Positions 20,257 through 29,886 of a DNA stretch of 64,000 nt are shown here, one piece after another; the stretch's first letter is position 1, and each line of letters opens with the position of its first letter. The DNA comes from Variovorax sp. RA8 (GTDB taxonomy: Bacteria; Pseudomonadota; Gammaproteobacteria; Burkholderiales; Burkholderiaceae_C). The position numbers were made by a program, and so were the translations under genes. Below the pieces are notes generated by a model. It was given only the letters and a program-made list of their open reading frames with translations. It had not been told where the DNA came from and searched no databases. The stretch spans positions 4,836,001 through 4,900,000 of the forward strand of contig NZ_LR594662.1 in the NCBI RefSeq assembly GCF_901827175.1, given 5' to 3'.

Positions 20257-20634
20257 TCACATGTGGTCGACCGACTTCGGCAAGGCGTAGAAGGTCGGAT
20301 GGCGGTAGACCTTGTCTTCCGCCGGGTCGAAGAACATGTCCTTGTCGCCGGGGTCGCTGGCGACGATCTGGTCCGAGCGCACCACCCAGACGCTGACGCC
20401 TTCCTGGCGCCGCGTGTAGACGTCGCGCGCCATCTGCAGCGCCATCTTGGGGTCGGGCGCATGCAGGCTGCCGCAATGCTTGTGGTCCAGGCCGGCCTTG
20501 CTGCGGACGAACACCTCCCACAGAGGCCACTCGCGTCCTGCGGACGCGGTGGCCTTCGGCGCTTCCGTGCTCGACCCCACCCCAACCCTCCCCTCACCAG
20601 GGGAGGGCAACGTGCCCTCTTCAACGCCGCTCAT
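20257..20634 (-). CDS. paaB: Phenylacetyl-CoA epoxidase subunit PaaB with repeat-derived N-terminus
   Basis: Predicted 125-residue bridging subunit of the epoxidase complex. The PaaB body begins at about residue 34 ([20 protein letters not shown]) and runs to the end; family members are usually about 95 residues. The first 33 residues (with [14 protein letters not shown]) have no PaaB counterpart and are coded by a palindromic repeat-like DNA at 20586-20607. The ATG at 20634 overlaps the paaA stop as ATGA, so coupled initiation would include the tail. An internal GTG at about codon 19 is an alternative start. Confidence 0.93.
   Translation of the reverse strand: MSGVEEGTLPSPGEGRVGVGSSTEAPKATASAGREWPLWEVFVRSKAGLDHKHCGSLHAPDPKMALQMARDVYTRRQEGVSVWVVRSDQIVASDPGDKDMFFDPAEDKVYRHPTFYALPKSVDHM
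20586..20607. repeat. REP-like palindrome inside the 5' end of paaB
   Basis: CCCTCCCCT (20586-20594) and AGGGGAGGG (20599-20607) form a perfect 9-base stem with a CACC loop. Preceding bases CCCCACCCCAA continue the pattern of short intergenic repeats whose translation gives [14 protein letters not shown] peptides. Here the element lies in frame inside a coding region. Confidence 0.8.
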
Positions 20635-21641
20635 GCTGCCAACCTCTCTGATCGTTCGTGCTTTGCCGCGTACGCAAGGGCCGCTTCCCGCACCCAGGCG
20701 CCCTCTTCCCAGGCCTTGACCCGCGCGCCGAGCCGCTCGCGGTTGCAGGGCCCGTCGCCGCCGATCACCCGCCAGAACTCGGCCCAGTCGATCGGGCCAT
20801 GGTCGTGCGCCTGGCGCTCCTCGTTCCACTTCAGGTCGGGGTCGGGCAAGGTCACGCCCAGCACCTTGGCCTGCTCGACCGCGGCATCGATGAACTTCTG
20901 GCGCAGTTCGTCGTTGGTGAAGCGCTTGATGCCCCAGCGCATGGACTGCGCGCTGTTGGGCGACTGGTCGTCGGGCGGGCCGAACATCATGATCGAGGGC
21001 CACCACCAGCGGTTCACCGCGTCCTGCACCATGGCCTTCTGGGCCTCGGTGCCGTGCTGCATCATGGTGAGCAGCGCCTCGTAGCCCTGCCGCTGGTGGA
21101 AGCTTTCCTCGCGGCAGATGCGGATCATGGCCCGCGCATAGGGCGCATAGGAGCAGCGGCAGATCGGCACCTGGTTCATGATCGCCGCGCCGTCCACCAG
21201 CCAGCCGATGGTGCCCATGTCGGCCCAGGTCAGCGTGGGGTAGTTGAAGATCGAGCTGTACTTGGCCTTGCCGGTGTGCAGCGCATCCAGCATCTGGTCG
21301 CGGCTGGTGCCCAGGGTCTCGGCGGCAGCGTACAGGTAGAGGCCGTGGCCGCCTTCGTCCTGCACCTTGGCCAGGAGGATGGCCTTGCGCTTGAGCGTGG
21401 GTGCACGGCTGATCCAGTTGCCCTCGGGCAGCATGCCGACGATCTCGGAATGCGCATGCTGGCTGATCTGGCGCACCAGCGTCTTGCGGTAGTGCTCGGG
21501 CATCCAGTCCTTGGCCTCGATGAAGCCGCCGGCATCGATGCGCTCGTCGAAGCGCTGCTCCAAGCGCATCTCCTCGGCCGAACGCACGGCCTTGGGGCCG
21601 TCCTTGTCCTTGCCCATCGTGTCCATGGCCTGGGTGTACAT
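20631..21641 (-). CDS. paaA: Phenylacetyl-CoA epoxidase catalytic subunit PaaA
   Basis: Predicted 336-residue diiron oxygenase that epoxidises the aromatic ring of phenylacetyl-CoA. The ferritin-like fold shows its metal-ligand motifs in [15 protein letters not shown] (E-x2-H) and [12 protein letters not shown] (E-E-x2-H). [19 protein letters not shown] and [10 protein letters not shown] are further family landmarks. Its start is 22 bases from the paaK stop; its TGA overlaps paaB. Length is close to that of known PaaA proteins (about 310-330). Confidence 0.97.
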   Translation of the reverse strand: MYTQAMDTMGKDKDGPKAVRSAEEMRLEQRFDERIDAGGFIEAKDWMPEHYRKTLVRQISQHAHSEIVGMLPEGNWISRAPTLKRKAILLAKVQDEGGHGLYLYAAAETLGTSRDQMLDALHTGKAKYSSIFNYPTLTWADMGTIGWLVDGAAIMNQVPICRCSYAPYARAMIRICREESFHQRQGYEALLTMMQHGTEAQKAMVQDAVNRWWWPSIMMFGPPDDQSPNSAQSMRWGIKRFTNDELRQKFIDAAVEQAKVLGVTLPDPDLKWNEERQAHDHGPIDWAEFWRVIGGDGPCNRERLGARVKAWEEGAWVREAALAYAAKHERSERLAA

Positions 21642-21663
21642 GGCGTGTCCTTTCAGCGATTTC

Positions 21664-22983
21664 TCAGGTTTTGGGGCGCTCGTCGATCACGCGCCTGGCC
21701 TTGCCGGTCAGCGTGCGCTCGAGCGACTCGGGAGGCTGCACCACCACCGTGGTGGAAATGCCGACCAGGGTCTTCACGCGCTGCTGCACCCACTGGGCGA
21801 TCTGGTCGCATTCGGCGCCGGGGATCTCGGCCGCTGTGCGCTGCAGCTCGCAGCGCACTTCCACGTTGTCGAGATGGCCCTCCCGGTCGACCTTGATCAG
21901 GTACTGGCCCGAGAGCTTCTCGTGCGCCAGCACGATCTCCTCGATCTGCGTGGGAAAGACATTGACGCCGCGGATGATCAGCATGTCGTCGCTGCGCCCG
22001 ACGATCTTGCCCATGCGCCGGAAGCTGCGCGCGGTGGGCGGCAAGAGGCGCGTGAGGTCGCGCGTGCGGTAGCGCACGATGGGCAGCGCCTCCTTGGTGA
22101 GCGAGGTGAAGACCAGCTCGCCTTCCTCGCCGTCGGGCAGCACCTCGCCGGTCTCGGGGTCGATGATCTCGGGATAGAAGTGGTCTTCCCAGACCACCGG
22201 ACCATCCTTGCTCTCGATGCATTCGCTGGCCACGCCGGGGCCCATCACTTCCGACAGGCCGTAGATGTCGACCGCGTCCATGCCGCCCTTGTGCTCGATC
22301 TCGCGGCGCATGGCTTCGGTCCAGGGCTCGGCGCCGAAGATGCCTACCTTCAGCGAGTTCTCGCGCGCATCCAGCCCCTGGCGCTGGAACTCCTCGATGA
22401 TCACCTGCATGTAGCTCGGCGTGACCATAATGACGTCGGGCCGGAAGTCGCGAATCAGCTGCACCTGCTTCTCGGTCTGGCCGCCGGACATCGGGATCAC
22501 GGTGCAGCCGGCGCGCTCGGCGCCGTAGTGCGCGCCCAGGCCGCCGGTGAAGAGGCCGTAGCCGTAGGCCACGTGCACGATGTCGCCGGGCCGCGCGCCG
22601 GCGGCGCGGATCGAGCGGGCCACGAGGTTCGCCCAGTGCTCGATGTCCTGCAGCGTGTAGCCCACCACGGTCGGCTTGCCGGTGGTGCCGGAGGAGGCGT
22701 GGATGCGCGCCACCTGCTCGCGCGGCACTGCGAACATACCGAAGGGATAGTTGTCGCGCAGGTCCTTCTTGACGGTGAAGGGGAACTTCGCGATGTCGCT
22801 CAGCTGCTTCAGGTCGTCAGGGTGCACGCCTCGCGCATCGAAGGCCTGGCGGTAGTGGGGCACCTTGTCGTAGGCGCGCTGAAGGGTGGCCTTGAGGCGC
22901 TGCAGCTGCAGCGCGGCGATCTCGTCGCGGCTCGCAGTTTCGATGGGTTCGAGATCACCGGGCGAAGGGTGTCGGACGGGCAT
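21664..22983 (-). CDS. paaK: Phenylacetate-CoA ligase PaaK
   Basis: Predicted 439-residue AMP-forming ligase that converts phenylacetate, CoA and ATP to phenylacetyl-CoA, the first step of the pathway. The adenylate-forming P-loop is [16 protein letters not shown] at about residues 92-107; [15 protein letters not shown] is the aromatic-acid/adenine region; the [11 protein letters not shown] and [20 protein letters not shown] motifs (A8 hinge) lie near the C-terminal lobe. All are standard for PaaK. It lies between paaI and paaA in one leftward unit. Confidence 0.97.
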   Translation of the reverse strand: MPVRHPSPGDLEPIETASRDEIAALQLQRLKATLQRAYDKVPHYRQAFDARGVHPDDLKQLSDIAKFPFTVKKDLRDNYPFGMFAVPREQVARIHASSGTTGKPTVVGYTLQDIEHWANLVARSIRAAGARPGDIVHVAYGYGLFTGGLGAHYGAERAGCTVIPMSGGQTEKQVQLIRDFRPDVIMVTPSYMQVIIEEFQRQGLDARENSLKVGIFGAEPWTEAMRREIEHKGGMDAVDIYGLSEVMGPGVASECIESKDGPVVWEDHFYPEIIDPETGEVLPDGEEGELVFTSLTKEALPIVRYRTRDLTRLLPPTARSFRRMGKIVGRSDDMLIIRGVNVFPTQIEEIVLAHEKLSGQYLIKVDREGHLDNVEVRCELQRTAAEIPGAECDQIAQWVQQRVKTLVGISTTVVVQPPESLERTLTGKARRVIDERPKT

Positions 22984-23016
22984 GGGAGTCTCCTAGGTTC
23001 CTGGGGGCTGCTGCAT

Positions 23017-23454
23017 TCAGGCCGGTGCGACCGGCTTGCCCTTGAGAGTGTAGGAACGCCCGCGGAACACCGCGACCCGCTCGCCGCGCTGGTTCAGCAC
23101 CTCCGTGTCGTAGACGCCCGTGCGGCCCGTCTTCGAAACCTCGACGCAGCGCGCGACCAGCCGGTCGCCCTCGCGCGCAGGCGCGACGAAGTCGATGCCG
23201 AAACCGGATGCGACGGTCACCTCGTTGTAGGAGTTGCAGGCATAGGCGAAGGCCGAATCGGCCAGGGCCGAGATGAAGCCGCCGTGGCAGATGTCGTGGC
23301 CGTTGAGCATGTCTTCGCGCACGGTCATGACGACGTCGGCGCGGCCCGGCGCGATGGCCTCGATCTCCATGCCAAGGCCGCGCACGGCGCGGTCCCTGGC
23401 GAACATGGCATCGCGCACGCGTTCGGCGGTGTGCTGGGCGTGGGGGTCGCTCAT
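23017..23454 (-). CDS. paaI: Phenylacetyl-CoA thioesterase PaaI
   Basis: Predicted 145-residue hotdog-fold thioesterase that hydrolyses phenylacetyl-CoA and ring-hydroxylated derivatives, rescuing CoA when the pathway stalls. The active-site segment DICHGGFISALADSAFAYACN carries the HGG turn and the catalytic aspartate (quoted to FAYA). SKTGRTGVYDTEVLNQRGE is a further family motif. The start at 23454 (MSDPHAQHTAERV) is chosen over longer in-frame extension, which would overlap paaG. It lies 14 bases after the paaG stop. Confidence 0.95.
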   Translation of the reverse strand: MSDPHAQHTAERVRDAMFARDRAVRGLGMEIEAIAPGRADVVMTVREDMLNGHDICHGGFISALADSAFAYACNSYNEVTVASGFGIDFVAPAREGDRLVARCVEVSKTGRTGVYDTEVLNQRGERVAVFRGRSYTLKGKPVAPA

Positions 23455-23468
23455 GGGTCGGGGCTTTC

Positions 23469-24272
23469 TCAACGGTCGTTGAACTGCGGCAGGCGCTTGG
23501 CGCGAAAGGCCTCCACGCCTTCGCGGTAGTCGGCAGCGGCGCCGAGCTCGCGCTGCAACGCGGCCTCGCGCGCCAGCGCGGCGGGCAGGTCCAGCGCCTG
23601 AGCATCGGCCAGTGCCTGTCGTGTGGCCACCAGCGCGCGCACAGGCATCGCGGCCAGGCGTTGCGCCAGGCCCTCGACAGTGAGGCTGAGTTCGTCGTCC
23701 TCCACGCATTTCCAGATCAGGCCCATCTGCGCCGCCTCGGCCGCCGGCAGCTTGTCGCCCAGCAGTGCCAGGCCCAGCGCGCGCGCCTGCCCTACCAGGC
23801 GCGGCAGCAGCCAGGTGCCGCCGGTGTCGGGCACCAGCCCGATCTTGGCGAAGGCCTGGATGAAGCTGGCCGAACGGCCGGCCACGACCAGGTCGCAGGC
23901 CAATGCGAGATTGGCGCCCGCGCCCGCCGCGACGCCATGCACCTCGGCGATCACCGGCACCGGCATCGAGCGGATGCGCAGCACCAGCGGAGCGTAGAGC
24001 GACTCGATCACCTGGCCCAGGTCCTTGGGCGTGGCACCGGGCGCGAAGTCCGGCGCGACCATCGGGTCGGACAGGTCCTGGCCGGCACAGAAGGCGCGCC
24101 CCGCGCCACCCAGAACGACACAGCGCACCGCCGCATCGTCCGCGGCCTCGTCGAGCGCGGCCATGAGCGCGGCATGCAGCTGCGAGGTGAAACTGTTGAG
24201 CGCCTCAGGCCGGTTGAGCTCGAGCGTGCGCACGGCGCCCGATTGCGTAGTACGTACCAAGGGTTCGTTCAT
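23469..24272 (-). CDS. paaG: 1,2-epoxyphenylacetyl-CoA isomerase PaaG
   Basis: Predicted 267-residue crotonase-fold enzyme that isomerises the ring epoxide to the seven-membered oxepin-CoA. FCAGQDLSD (about residues 62-70) forms the first oxyanion-hole segment and AGAGANLALACDLV the second; KIGLVPDTGGTWLLPRLVG holds the catalytic aspartate typical of PaaG. It is the promoter-proximal gene of the leftward paa operon; 70 bases upstream lie a sigma70-type promoter and a PaaR-like palindrome. Confidence 0.94.
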   Translation of the reverse strand: MNEPLVRTTQSGAVRTLELNRPEALNSFTSQLHAALMAALDEAADDAAVRCVVLGGAGRAFCAGQDLSDPMVAPDFAPGATPKDLGQVIESLYAPLVLRIRSMPVPVIAEVHGVAAGAGANLALACDLVVAGRSASFIQAFAKIGLVPDTGGTWLLPRLVGQARALGLALLGDKLPAAEAAQMGLIWKCVEDDELSLTVEGLAQRLAAMPVRALVATRQALADAQALDLPAALAREAALQRELGAAADYREGVEAFRAKRLPQFNDR

Positions 24273-24324
24273 CGTGGTGCTGCTGGTGGGATTGACGATC
24301 GGCCGAAGGATGCGTCTCGAATAA

Positions 24325-24346
24325 TTGACCGACCGTTCGGTTGATT
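24325..24346. promoter_or_regulatory. PaaR-like (TetR-family) operator
   Basis: The imperfect palindrome ACCGACCGTTCGGT at 24328-24341 (six of seven positions symmetrical) has AT-rich flanks TTG and TGATT. It directly abuts the -10 box of the leftward paa promoter, where a bound repressor would block transcription. ACCGA(A/C)CG-type palindromes are the sort of site bound by betaproteobacterial PaaR; the pairing with the TetR gene at 25103-25759 is inferred. Confidence 0.75.
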
Positions 24347-24373
24347 ATACGATTCGCGATCTTGCCCTCGCAA
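24344..24373 (-). promoter_or_regulatory. Sigma70-type promoter of the paa operon
   Basis: Read leftward, -35 TTGCGA (24373-24368) and a perfect -10 TATAAT (24349-24344) are separated by 18 bases. Transcription would start within the PaaR-like palindrome just downstream, about 50 bases before the paaG ATG. Confidence 0.75.
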
Positions 24374-24447
24374 GCTTTAGTCCTCGGTGCTAACCCTGAA
24401 GGCTAGCGCGGGCGGCCCACTTTTCCAATCATCATGGAGCGGCTCTC

Positions 24448-25050
24448 ATGCCCTGCTATGCGCTCGAAGGGGTGGTACCCGTGGTCGACCCCGGCGCCTA
24501 CGTGCATCCCACCGCCGTGCTGATCGGCGACGTGATCGTGGGCCCCGGCTGCTACGTCGGCCCCTGCGCCAGCCTGCGAGGCGACTTCGGGCGCATCGTG
24601 CTCGCGCGCGGCGCCAACGTGCAGGACAACTGCGTGATCCACGGCTTCCCGGACCAGGACACGGTGGTCGAGGAAAACGGCCACATCGGCCACGGGGCGG
24701 TGCTGCACAGCTGCGTGGTGCGGCGCGACGCACTGGTGGGCATGAACGCGGTGGTGATGGATGAGGCAGAGATCGGCGAATCGGCCTTCGTCGCGGCCTG
24801 CGCCTTCGTGCCGGCCGGCATGAAGGTGCCGGCGCGCAGCCTGGTGACCGGCGTACCGGCCCGCGTGCGGCGCCAGCTCGGCGAGGAGGAGATCGCCTGG
24901 AAGCAGGAAGGCACGCGGACCTACCAGGACCTCACCCGGCGCTGCCTCGCCAGCCTGGTCGAGGTGCAGCCGCTGGCCGCGGCGGAGGAGAACCGGCCGC
25001 GCCTGCAGTCGCCGGACGTGCGCCCGCTGATCGCCACGCGGCGCGGCTGA
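24448..25050 (+). CDS. paaY: Phenylacetic acid degradation protein PaaY
   Basis: Predicted 200-residue left-handed beta-helix (hexapeptide-repeat, gamma-carbonic-anhydrase-type) protein; in known systems PaaY acts as a thioesterase that removes dead-end CoA esters from the pathway. Hexapeptide turns run through residues about 15-135; metal-binding histidines are in [15 protein letters not shown] and [32 protein letters not shown] is the typical exit. GGAG precedes the ATG. It is divergent from paaG across the PaaR-like operator, which could control both directions. Confidence 0.93.
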   Translation: MPCYALEGVVPVVDPGAYVHPTAVLIGDVIVGPGCYVGPCASLRGDFGRIVLARGANVQDNCVIHGFPDQDTVVEENGHIGHGAVLHSCVVRRDALVGMNAVVMDEAEIGESAFVAACAFVPAGMKVPARSLVTGVPARVRRQLGEEEIAWKQEGTRTYQDLTRRCLASLVEVQPLAAAEENRPRLQSPDVRPLIATRRG

Positions 25051-25102
25051 GCCCATCTCTCACCTTTTCCCCTCACCTTTCCTCGCACCTCCCTCGTTCC
25101 TC

Positions 25103-25759
25103 TCAACGCAGCTTGCGCGCACCGGCCGGCGCGCGCTCGCCCTTTGCCGCGAGCGCCGGCGGCAGCTCCACCGCCCGCACGCCACCGAAGAACAGGTCGG
25201 CGACGATCTCGCCGATCGCCGCGGGGTCGAGCTCGCGGCCGGGTTTCATCCAGGTGAACATCCAGTTGATCATGCCGAAGAGCAGCATCGCCATCGGCTT
25301 GCCGAGCTTGCTGGCCGGGTCCTCGCCGCGCACGTCGGCGATGGTGCGCGCGAAGGCGGCGACCACGCGCCGCTCGACGCCGATGATGCGCTGCTGGTCT
25401 TCCTCGCGCAGGAAGCGCACGTCCTCGGTCAGCACGCGCTGGGCGTTCTGCGCCATCGCGTATTCGGCCACGAAGCTGCGGATCAATGCGCCGAGGCGGG
25501 CCTCGGGCGTCTCGTGCTCGCGCAGCACCTCTTCCACCACCGCTTCGAGGCGCTGCACATGCTCCTCGGCGATGCGCACGGCGAGGTCGTGCTTGTCGCG
25601 CACGTAGTGGTAGAGCGTGGCCTTGGAGACGCCGCAGGCCGCGGCCACCTCGTTCATCGACGTGCCCGCATAGCCGCGCTGCGCGAACAGCTGCGCCGCG
25701 TTCGAAAGAATCATTTCTCGCTGGCCGTCATAGCCAGCCGGGTCACGCACGCGAGCCAT
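25103..25759 (-). CDS. paaR: TetR-family repressor, probable PaaR
   Basis: Predicted 218-residue regulator. The N-terminal helix-turn-helix spans residues about 15-60 (ILSNAAQLFAQRGYAGTSMN then EVAAACGVSKATLYHYVRDK), and the rest is an all-helical ligand-binding domain. The start at 25759 (MARVRDPAGYD) leaves a normal TetR length; in-frame sequence upstream is unlike TetR. Position downstream of divergent paaY and close to the paa promoter with a TetR-like palindrome supports a role as phenylacetyl-CoA-responsive repressor. The effector is inferred from the betaproteobacterial PaaR family. Confidence 0.85.
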   Translation of the reverse strand: MARVRDPAGYDGQREMILSNAAQLFAQRGYAGTSMNEVAAACGVSKATLYHYVRDKHDLAVRIAEEHVQRLEAVVEEVLREHETPEARLGALIRSFVAEYAMAQNAQRVLTEDVRFLREEDQQRIIGVERRVVAAFARTIADVRGEDPASKLGKPMAMLLFGMINWMFTWMKPGRELDPAAIGEIVADLFFGGVRAVELPPALAAKGERAPAGARKLR

Positions 25760-25811
25760 CCGGCAGCGCCCTTTCCGTCGATGTTGTGCCGGCGCCGATG
25801 ATGGCACGCCG

Positions 25812-27107
25812 CTAAAGCGCGCAGGTCCTGAACCCGAAGAACCCGTCGTCCCGCTCCGGCCAGGCGAAGCCGCGACGCTTGGGCGATCGCAAGCGCGAGC
25901 GGGTGGCGGCAGAAGCGCCGCGCAGCACGCGCGCCGTGCCGAAGGCGGGCTCCGGGTCGAACTCGGTGCCTGCGCTCCACGGGTCGGCACGGAAGTCGGG
26001 CCAGGGCTGCAAGGTGCCGGCGGTCCACTCGTGCACGTCGGCCCAGCGGAAGCCGTGCCGTACGGCGGTGTGGGCGGCGATCTCCCATTCGATCTCGGTC
26101 GCGACCCGGCGCCCGGCCCAGCGCGCCCAGGCATCGGCCTCCCACCAACTCACATGCACCGCGCTCTGGTTGCCGGCCGCGCGCATGGGGCGGCCGAAGC
26201 GCTGCTGTAATACCGAGCCGCCGCTGCCGCGGCGCGCTACGCCGATCTGCTCGACGTAGCGCGGGCCACGGCGCCCCTCGGTCTGGGCGGCGAGCCAGGC
26301 CAGCCCGCCCGGCAGCCACAGCTCTTCGCGGTCGTAGCCGCCGTCGTCGACGAACTCCACGTACTGGCTCCAGGTGACGGGCTGGGCATCGATCTCGAAC
26401 TCTGGCACCTCCAGCGTGCGCTGGCCGCGCTCCTGCGCGAAGGCGAAGCCGGGCTCGTCGAAGCCGAGCGTCCAGGGGGTGGCCGGCAGCAGCAGCGGCG
26501 CACGCTCCACCGGCACGGGGCGGGCCTCGATGCCCAAAGGCAGGCCGAGGGTTTGCGCCATCACGACCAGTTGCTCGCCGCGCAAGTCTTCGTGGAATAA
26601 CGCCAACCGATAGAAGTAGAGGCCGGCATCGGTCTCGACCGCATGCTCCAGCAGTTCGAGCGTGCTCTCCAGCGTCTCGAGCAGGTAGGCCTTGGTCAGC
26701 GAGAGATCGGGCAGTTCCGGCGACCAGCGCGCCTTGCCCTCGATCTGCGACGGGTTCCACCAGGCATCGGCCTGCGGCTCGATGGCGGCCAGCCGCGTCG
26801 GCCGCACCGGGCAGTCGGCCCCGAAGGCGCGCTGCGTGTTGCGCGCGATCCACCACTCGGCGAACCAGCCGATGTGGCCGGCGAGCCAGAGCGGCGGATC
26901 GATGCCTTCCTGCCGCGGCACCGCCAGGCTCTCGGAGCCCAGCGCCTGCTCGTAGAGCGACAGCAGGTGCAGCGTGTGGTTGCGGGCGTCGATCAGCGCC
27001 AGCGAGAGCAGCTCGCGGCCCGCACGCCGCATCTCCGGCGAATCGATGGCATGCGGAGGCGGGCCGGACGTGCCGAAAGGCGTGCGGGACGGCGGACTCG
27101 AAGGCAT
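25812..27107 (-). CDS. EgtB-like (DinB + FGE/SUMF1) nonheme iron enzyme
   Basis: Predicted 431-residue protein with an N-terminal DinB-like helical domain (LIDARNHTLHLLSLYEQALG and LWLAGHIGWFAEWW, with spaced histidines as in EgtB-type iron sites) and a C-terminal formylglycine-enzyme/sulfatase-modifying domain (ALFHEDLRGEQLVVMAQTLG, VSWWEADAWARWAGRRVATE, GFFGFRTCAL). This is the fold of ergothioneine sulfoxide synthase EgtB and of the selenoneine enzyme SenA. No EgtD methyltransferase, SenB or SenC gene lies nearby, so the substrate is open. A start further in at MRRAGRELL (about residue 26) is possible. Confidence 0.82.
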   Translation of the reverse strand: MPSSPPSRTPFGTSGPPPHAIDSPEMRRAGRELLSLALIDARNHTLHLLSLYEQALGSESLAVPRQEGIDPPLWLAGHIGWFAEWWIARNTQRAFGADCPVRPTRLAAIEPQADAWWNPSQIEGKARWSPELPDLSLTKAYLLETLESTLELLEHAVETDAGLYFYRLALFHEDLRGEQLVVMAQTLGLPLGIEARPVPVERAPLLLPATPWTLGFDEPGFAFAQERGQRTLEVPEFEIDAQPVTWSQYVEFVDDGGYDREELWLPGGLAWLAAQTEGRRGPRYVEQIGVARRGSGGSVLQQRFGRPMRAAGNQSAVHVSWWEADAWARWAGRRVATEIEWEIAAHTAVRHGFRWADVHEWTAGTLQPWPDFRADPWSAGTEFDPEPAFGTARVLRGASAATRSRLRSPKRRGFAWPERDDGFFGFRTCAL

Positions 27108-27267
27108 GAGTTCATTATGGCCACGCCCCTCGCGCCACGCGGGGGGACTTCCCCGGGTAAACCCGCCGAATGCCCCGGGCGGGCGTTCTGCGGCGGCGAG
27201 TTAACATTCCGGGCTTTTGCGCCGACCCTACCCGACTGGCGCCGAAACCACCCCAAAGAGACATACC

Positions 27268-27807
27268 TTGTCCGCATTTCTCAAGTTCGCGCTGGCCATG
27301 GACTGGATCAGCGCCCAGCTCGGCAGGCTGGCGGCATGGGCCGTGCTCGCCGCCTCCTTGATCTCCGCCGGCAACGCTTTCGTGCGCTACGGCCTCGACC
27401 TCAGCTCCAACGCCTGGCTCGAGATCCAGTGGTACTTGTTCGCCGCCACCGTGATGCTCGGCGCGCCGTTGGTGCTCAAGCTCAACGAGCATGTGCGCGT
27501 CGACATCATCTACGGCAAGCTCAAGCGCAACGGCCCGGTCTACGTCGATCTCTTCGGCCTGATCTTCTTCCTGCTGCCGGTGATGGGCCTGCTGTTCTGG
27601 CTCACCCTGCCCTTCTTCCTCGGCATGCTGAGCAGCGGCGAGATGTCCGGAAACATTGGTGGCCTTATCCGCTGGCCGGCCGCGCTGATGATGCCGCTGG
27701 GCTTCGGCGCCGTGTTCCTGCAGGGCGTGGCCGAGGTGATCAAGCGCGTGGCCTACCTGCGCGGCCTGATCGAGATGGATACGCACTACGAGAAGCCGGT
27801 GCAATGA
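27268..27807 (+). CDS. TRAP transporter small permease (DctQ/FcbT2 type)
   Basis: Predicted 179-residue small membrane subunit of a tripartite ATP-independent transporter. Four hydrophobic segments are visible, with the DctQ-type signature NAWLEIQWYLFAATVMLGAP and KLNEHVRVDI between the second and third. A TTG start at 27268 is preferred because AAAGAG lies at the right distance; an ATG ten codons later is the alternative. Cognate large subunit follows after 38 bases. The FcbT/TakP branch transports aromatic or 2-oxo acids in known cases. Confidence 0.9.
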   Translation: MSAFLKFALAMDWISAQLGRLAAWAVLAASLISAGNAFVRYGLDLSSNAWLEIQWYLFAATVMLGAPLVLKLNEHVRVDIIYGKLKRNGPVYVDLFGLIFFLLPVMGLLFWLTLPFFLGMLSSGEMSGNIGGLIRWPAALMMPLGFGAVFLQGVAEVIKRVAYLRGLIEMDTHYEKPVQ

Positions 27808-27845
27808 GCGCCGTTCCCTACACGCACCGCTTCCCAGGATAAGAA

Positions 27846-29392
<1,547 letters not shown>

Positions 29393-29396
<4 letters not shown>

Positions 29397-29854
29397 GTGC
29401 CGCCGAGCCCGACACGGGCGGGCCGCTCGAAAGCCCGGCCTATCCGCCCCTGGTGCGGATCCTCGCCGTGGTGCTGATCGTCGACCTGCTGGCCTTCGGG
29501 CTGTGGAGCCTGCCCGCGCTGCGCAGCGCGGAGTGGGCAACACCGAGCCTGCTGCTGTTCGGTGGTGCCACGGTCTGCATCGTGTGGGTGGGCTACTGGA
29601 TCGTCTACAGCCGCACCCGGCTCGAAGGCGATGTGCTGACGCAGACCTGGATCTGGAACCGGCGAGCGGACGCGGCCAAGGTCACGCAGCTCAAGCTGGT
29701 GCATTGGCGTTGGCTCGACCGCATCGTCGCGCCGCGGCTGCTGGTGCGGCAAGGCCCGGCGGTCACCTGGTTCCACTCTGCCGATGCGCGGCTGCTCACA
29801 GCGTTTGCTCAACGCGTCGCAGAACGCATGGGGCAGAAAAAAACCCCGCTGTAG
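29393..29854 (+). CDS. Two-segment membrane protein of unknown function
   Basis: Predicted 153-residue protein with two hydrophobic segments at about residues 22-43 and 52-70, followed by a soluble basic/aromatic domain (LEGDVLTQTWIWNRRADAAK) that resembles small PH-like domains of bacterial membrane proteins; I cannot confirm this. It starts with GTG at 29393 in a GTGA overlap with dctM, so it is probably translated as part of the TRAP operon. The stop codon TAG at 29852-29854 lies in the loop of a terminator hairpin. Function unknown. Confidence 0.75.
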
Positions 29855-29869
29855 GCAGCGGGGTTTTTT
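29837..29869. terminator. Bidirectional intrinsic terminator between TRAP genes
   Basis: CCCCGCTG (29844-29851) and CAGCGGGG (29856-29863) form a perfect 8-base stem with loop TAGG, flanked by seven A on the left and six T on the right. It serves the rightward dctQM operon and the leftward dctP gene. The left arm lies inside the coding region that ends at 29854. Confidence 0.93.
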
Positions 29870-29886
29870 GTTGGCAAAGGCCCGGA

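Noticed and set aside
24448..25050. paaY as a true carbonic anhydrase
   Set aside because: Its place beside paaGIKABCDE and its family motifs point to the PaaY thioesterase branch rather than CO2 hydration.
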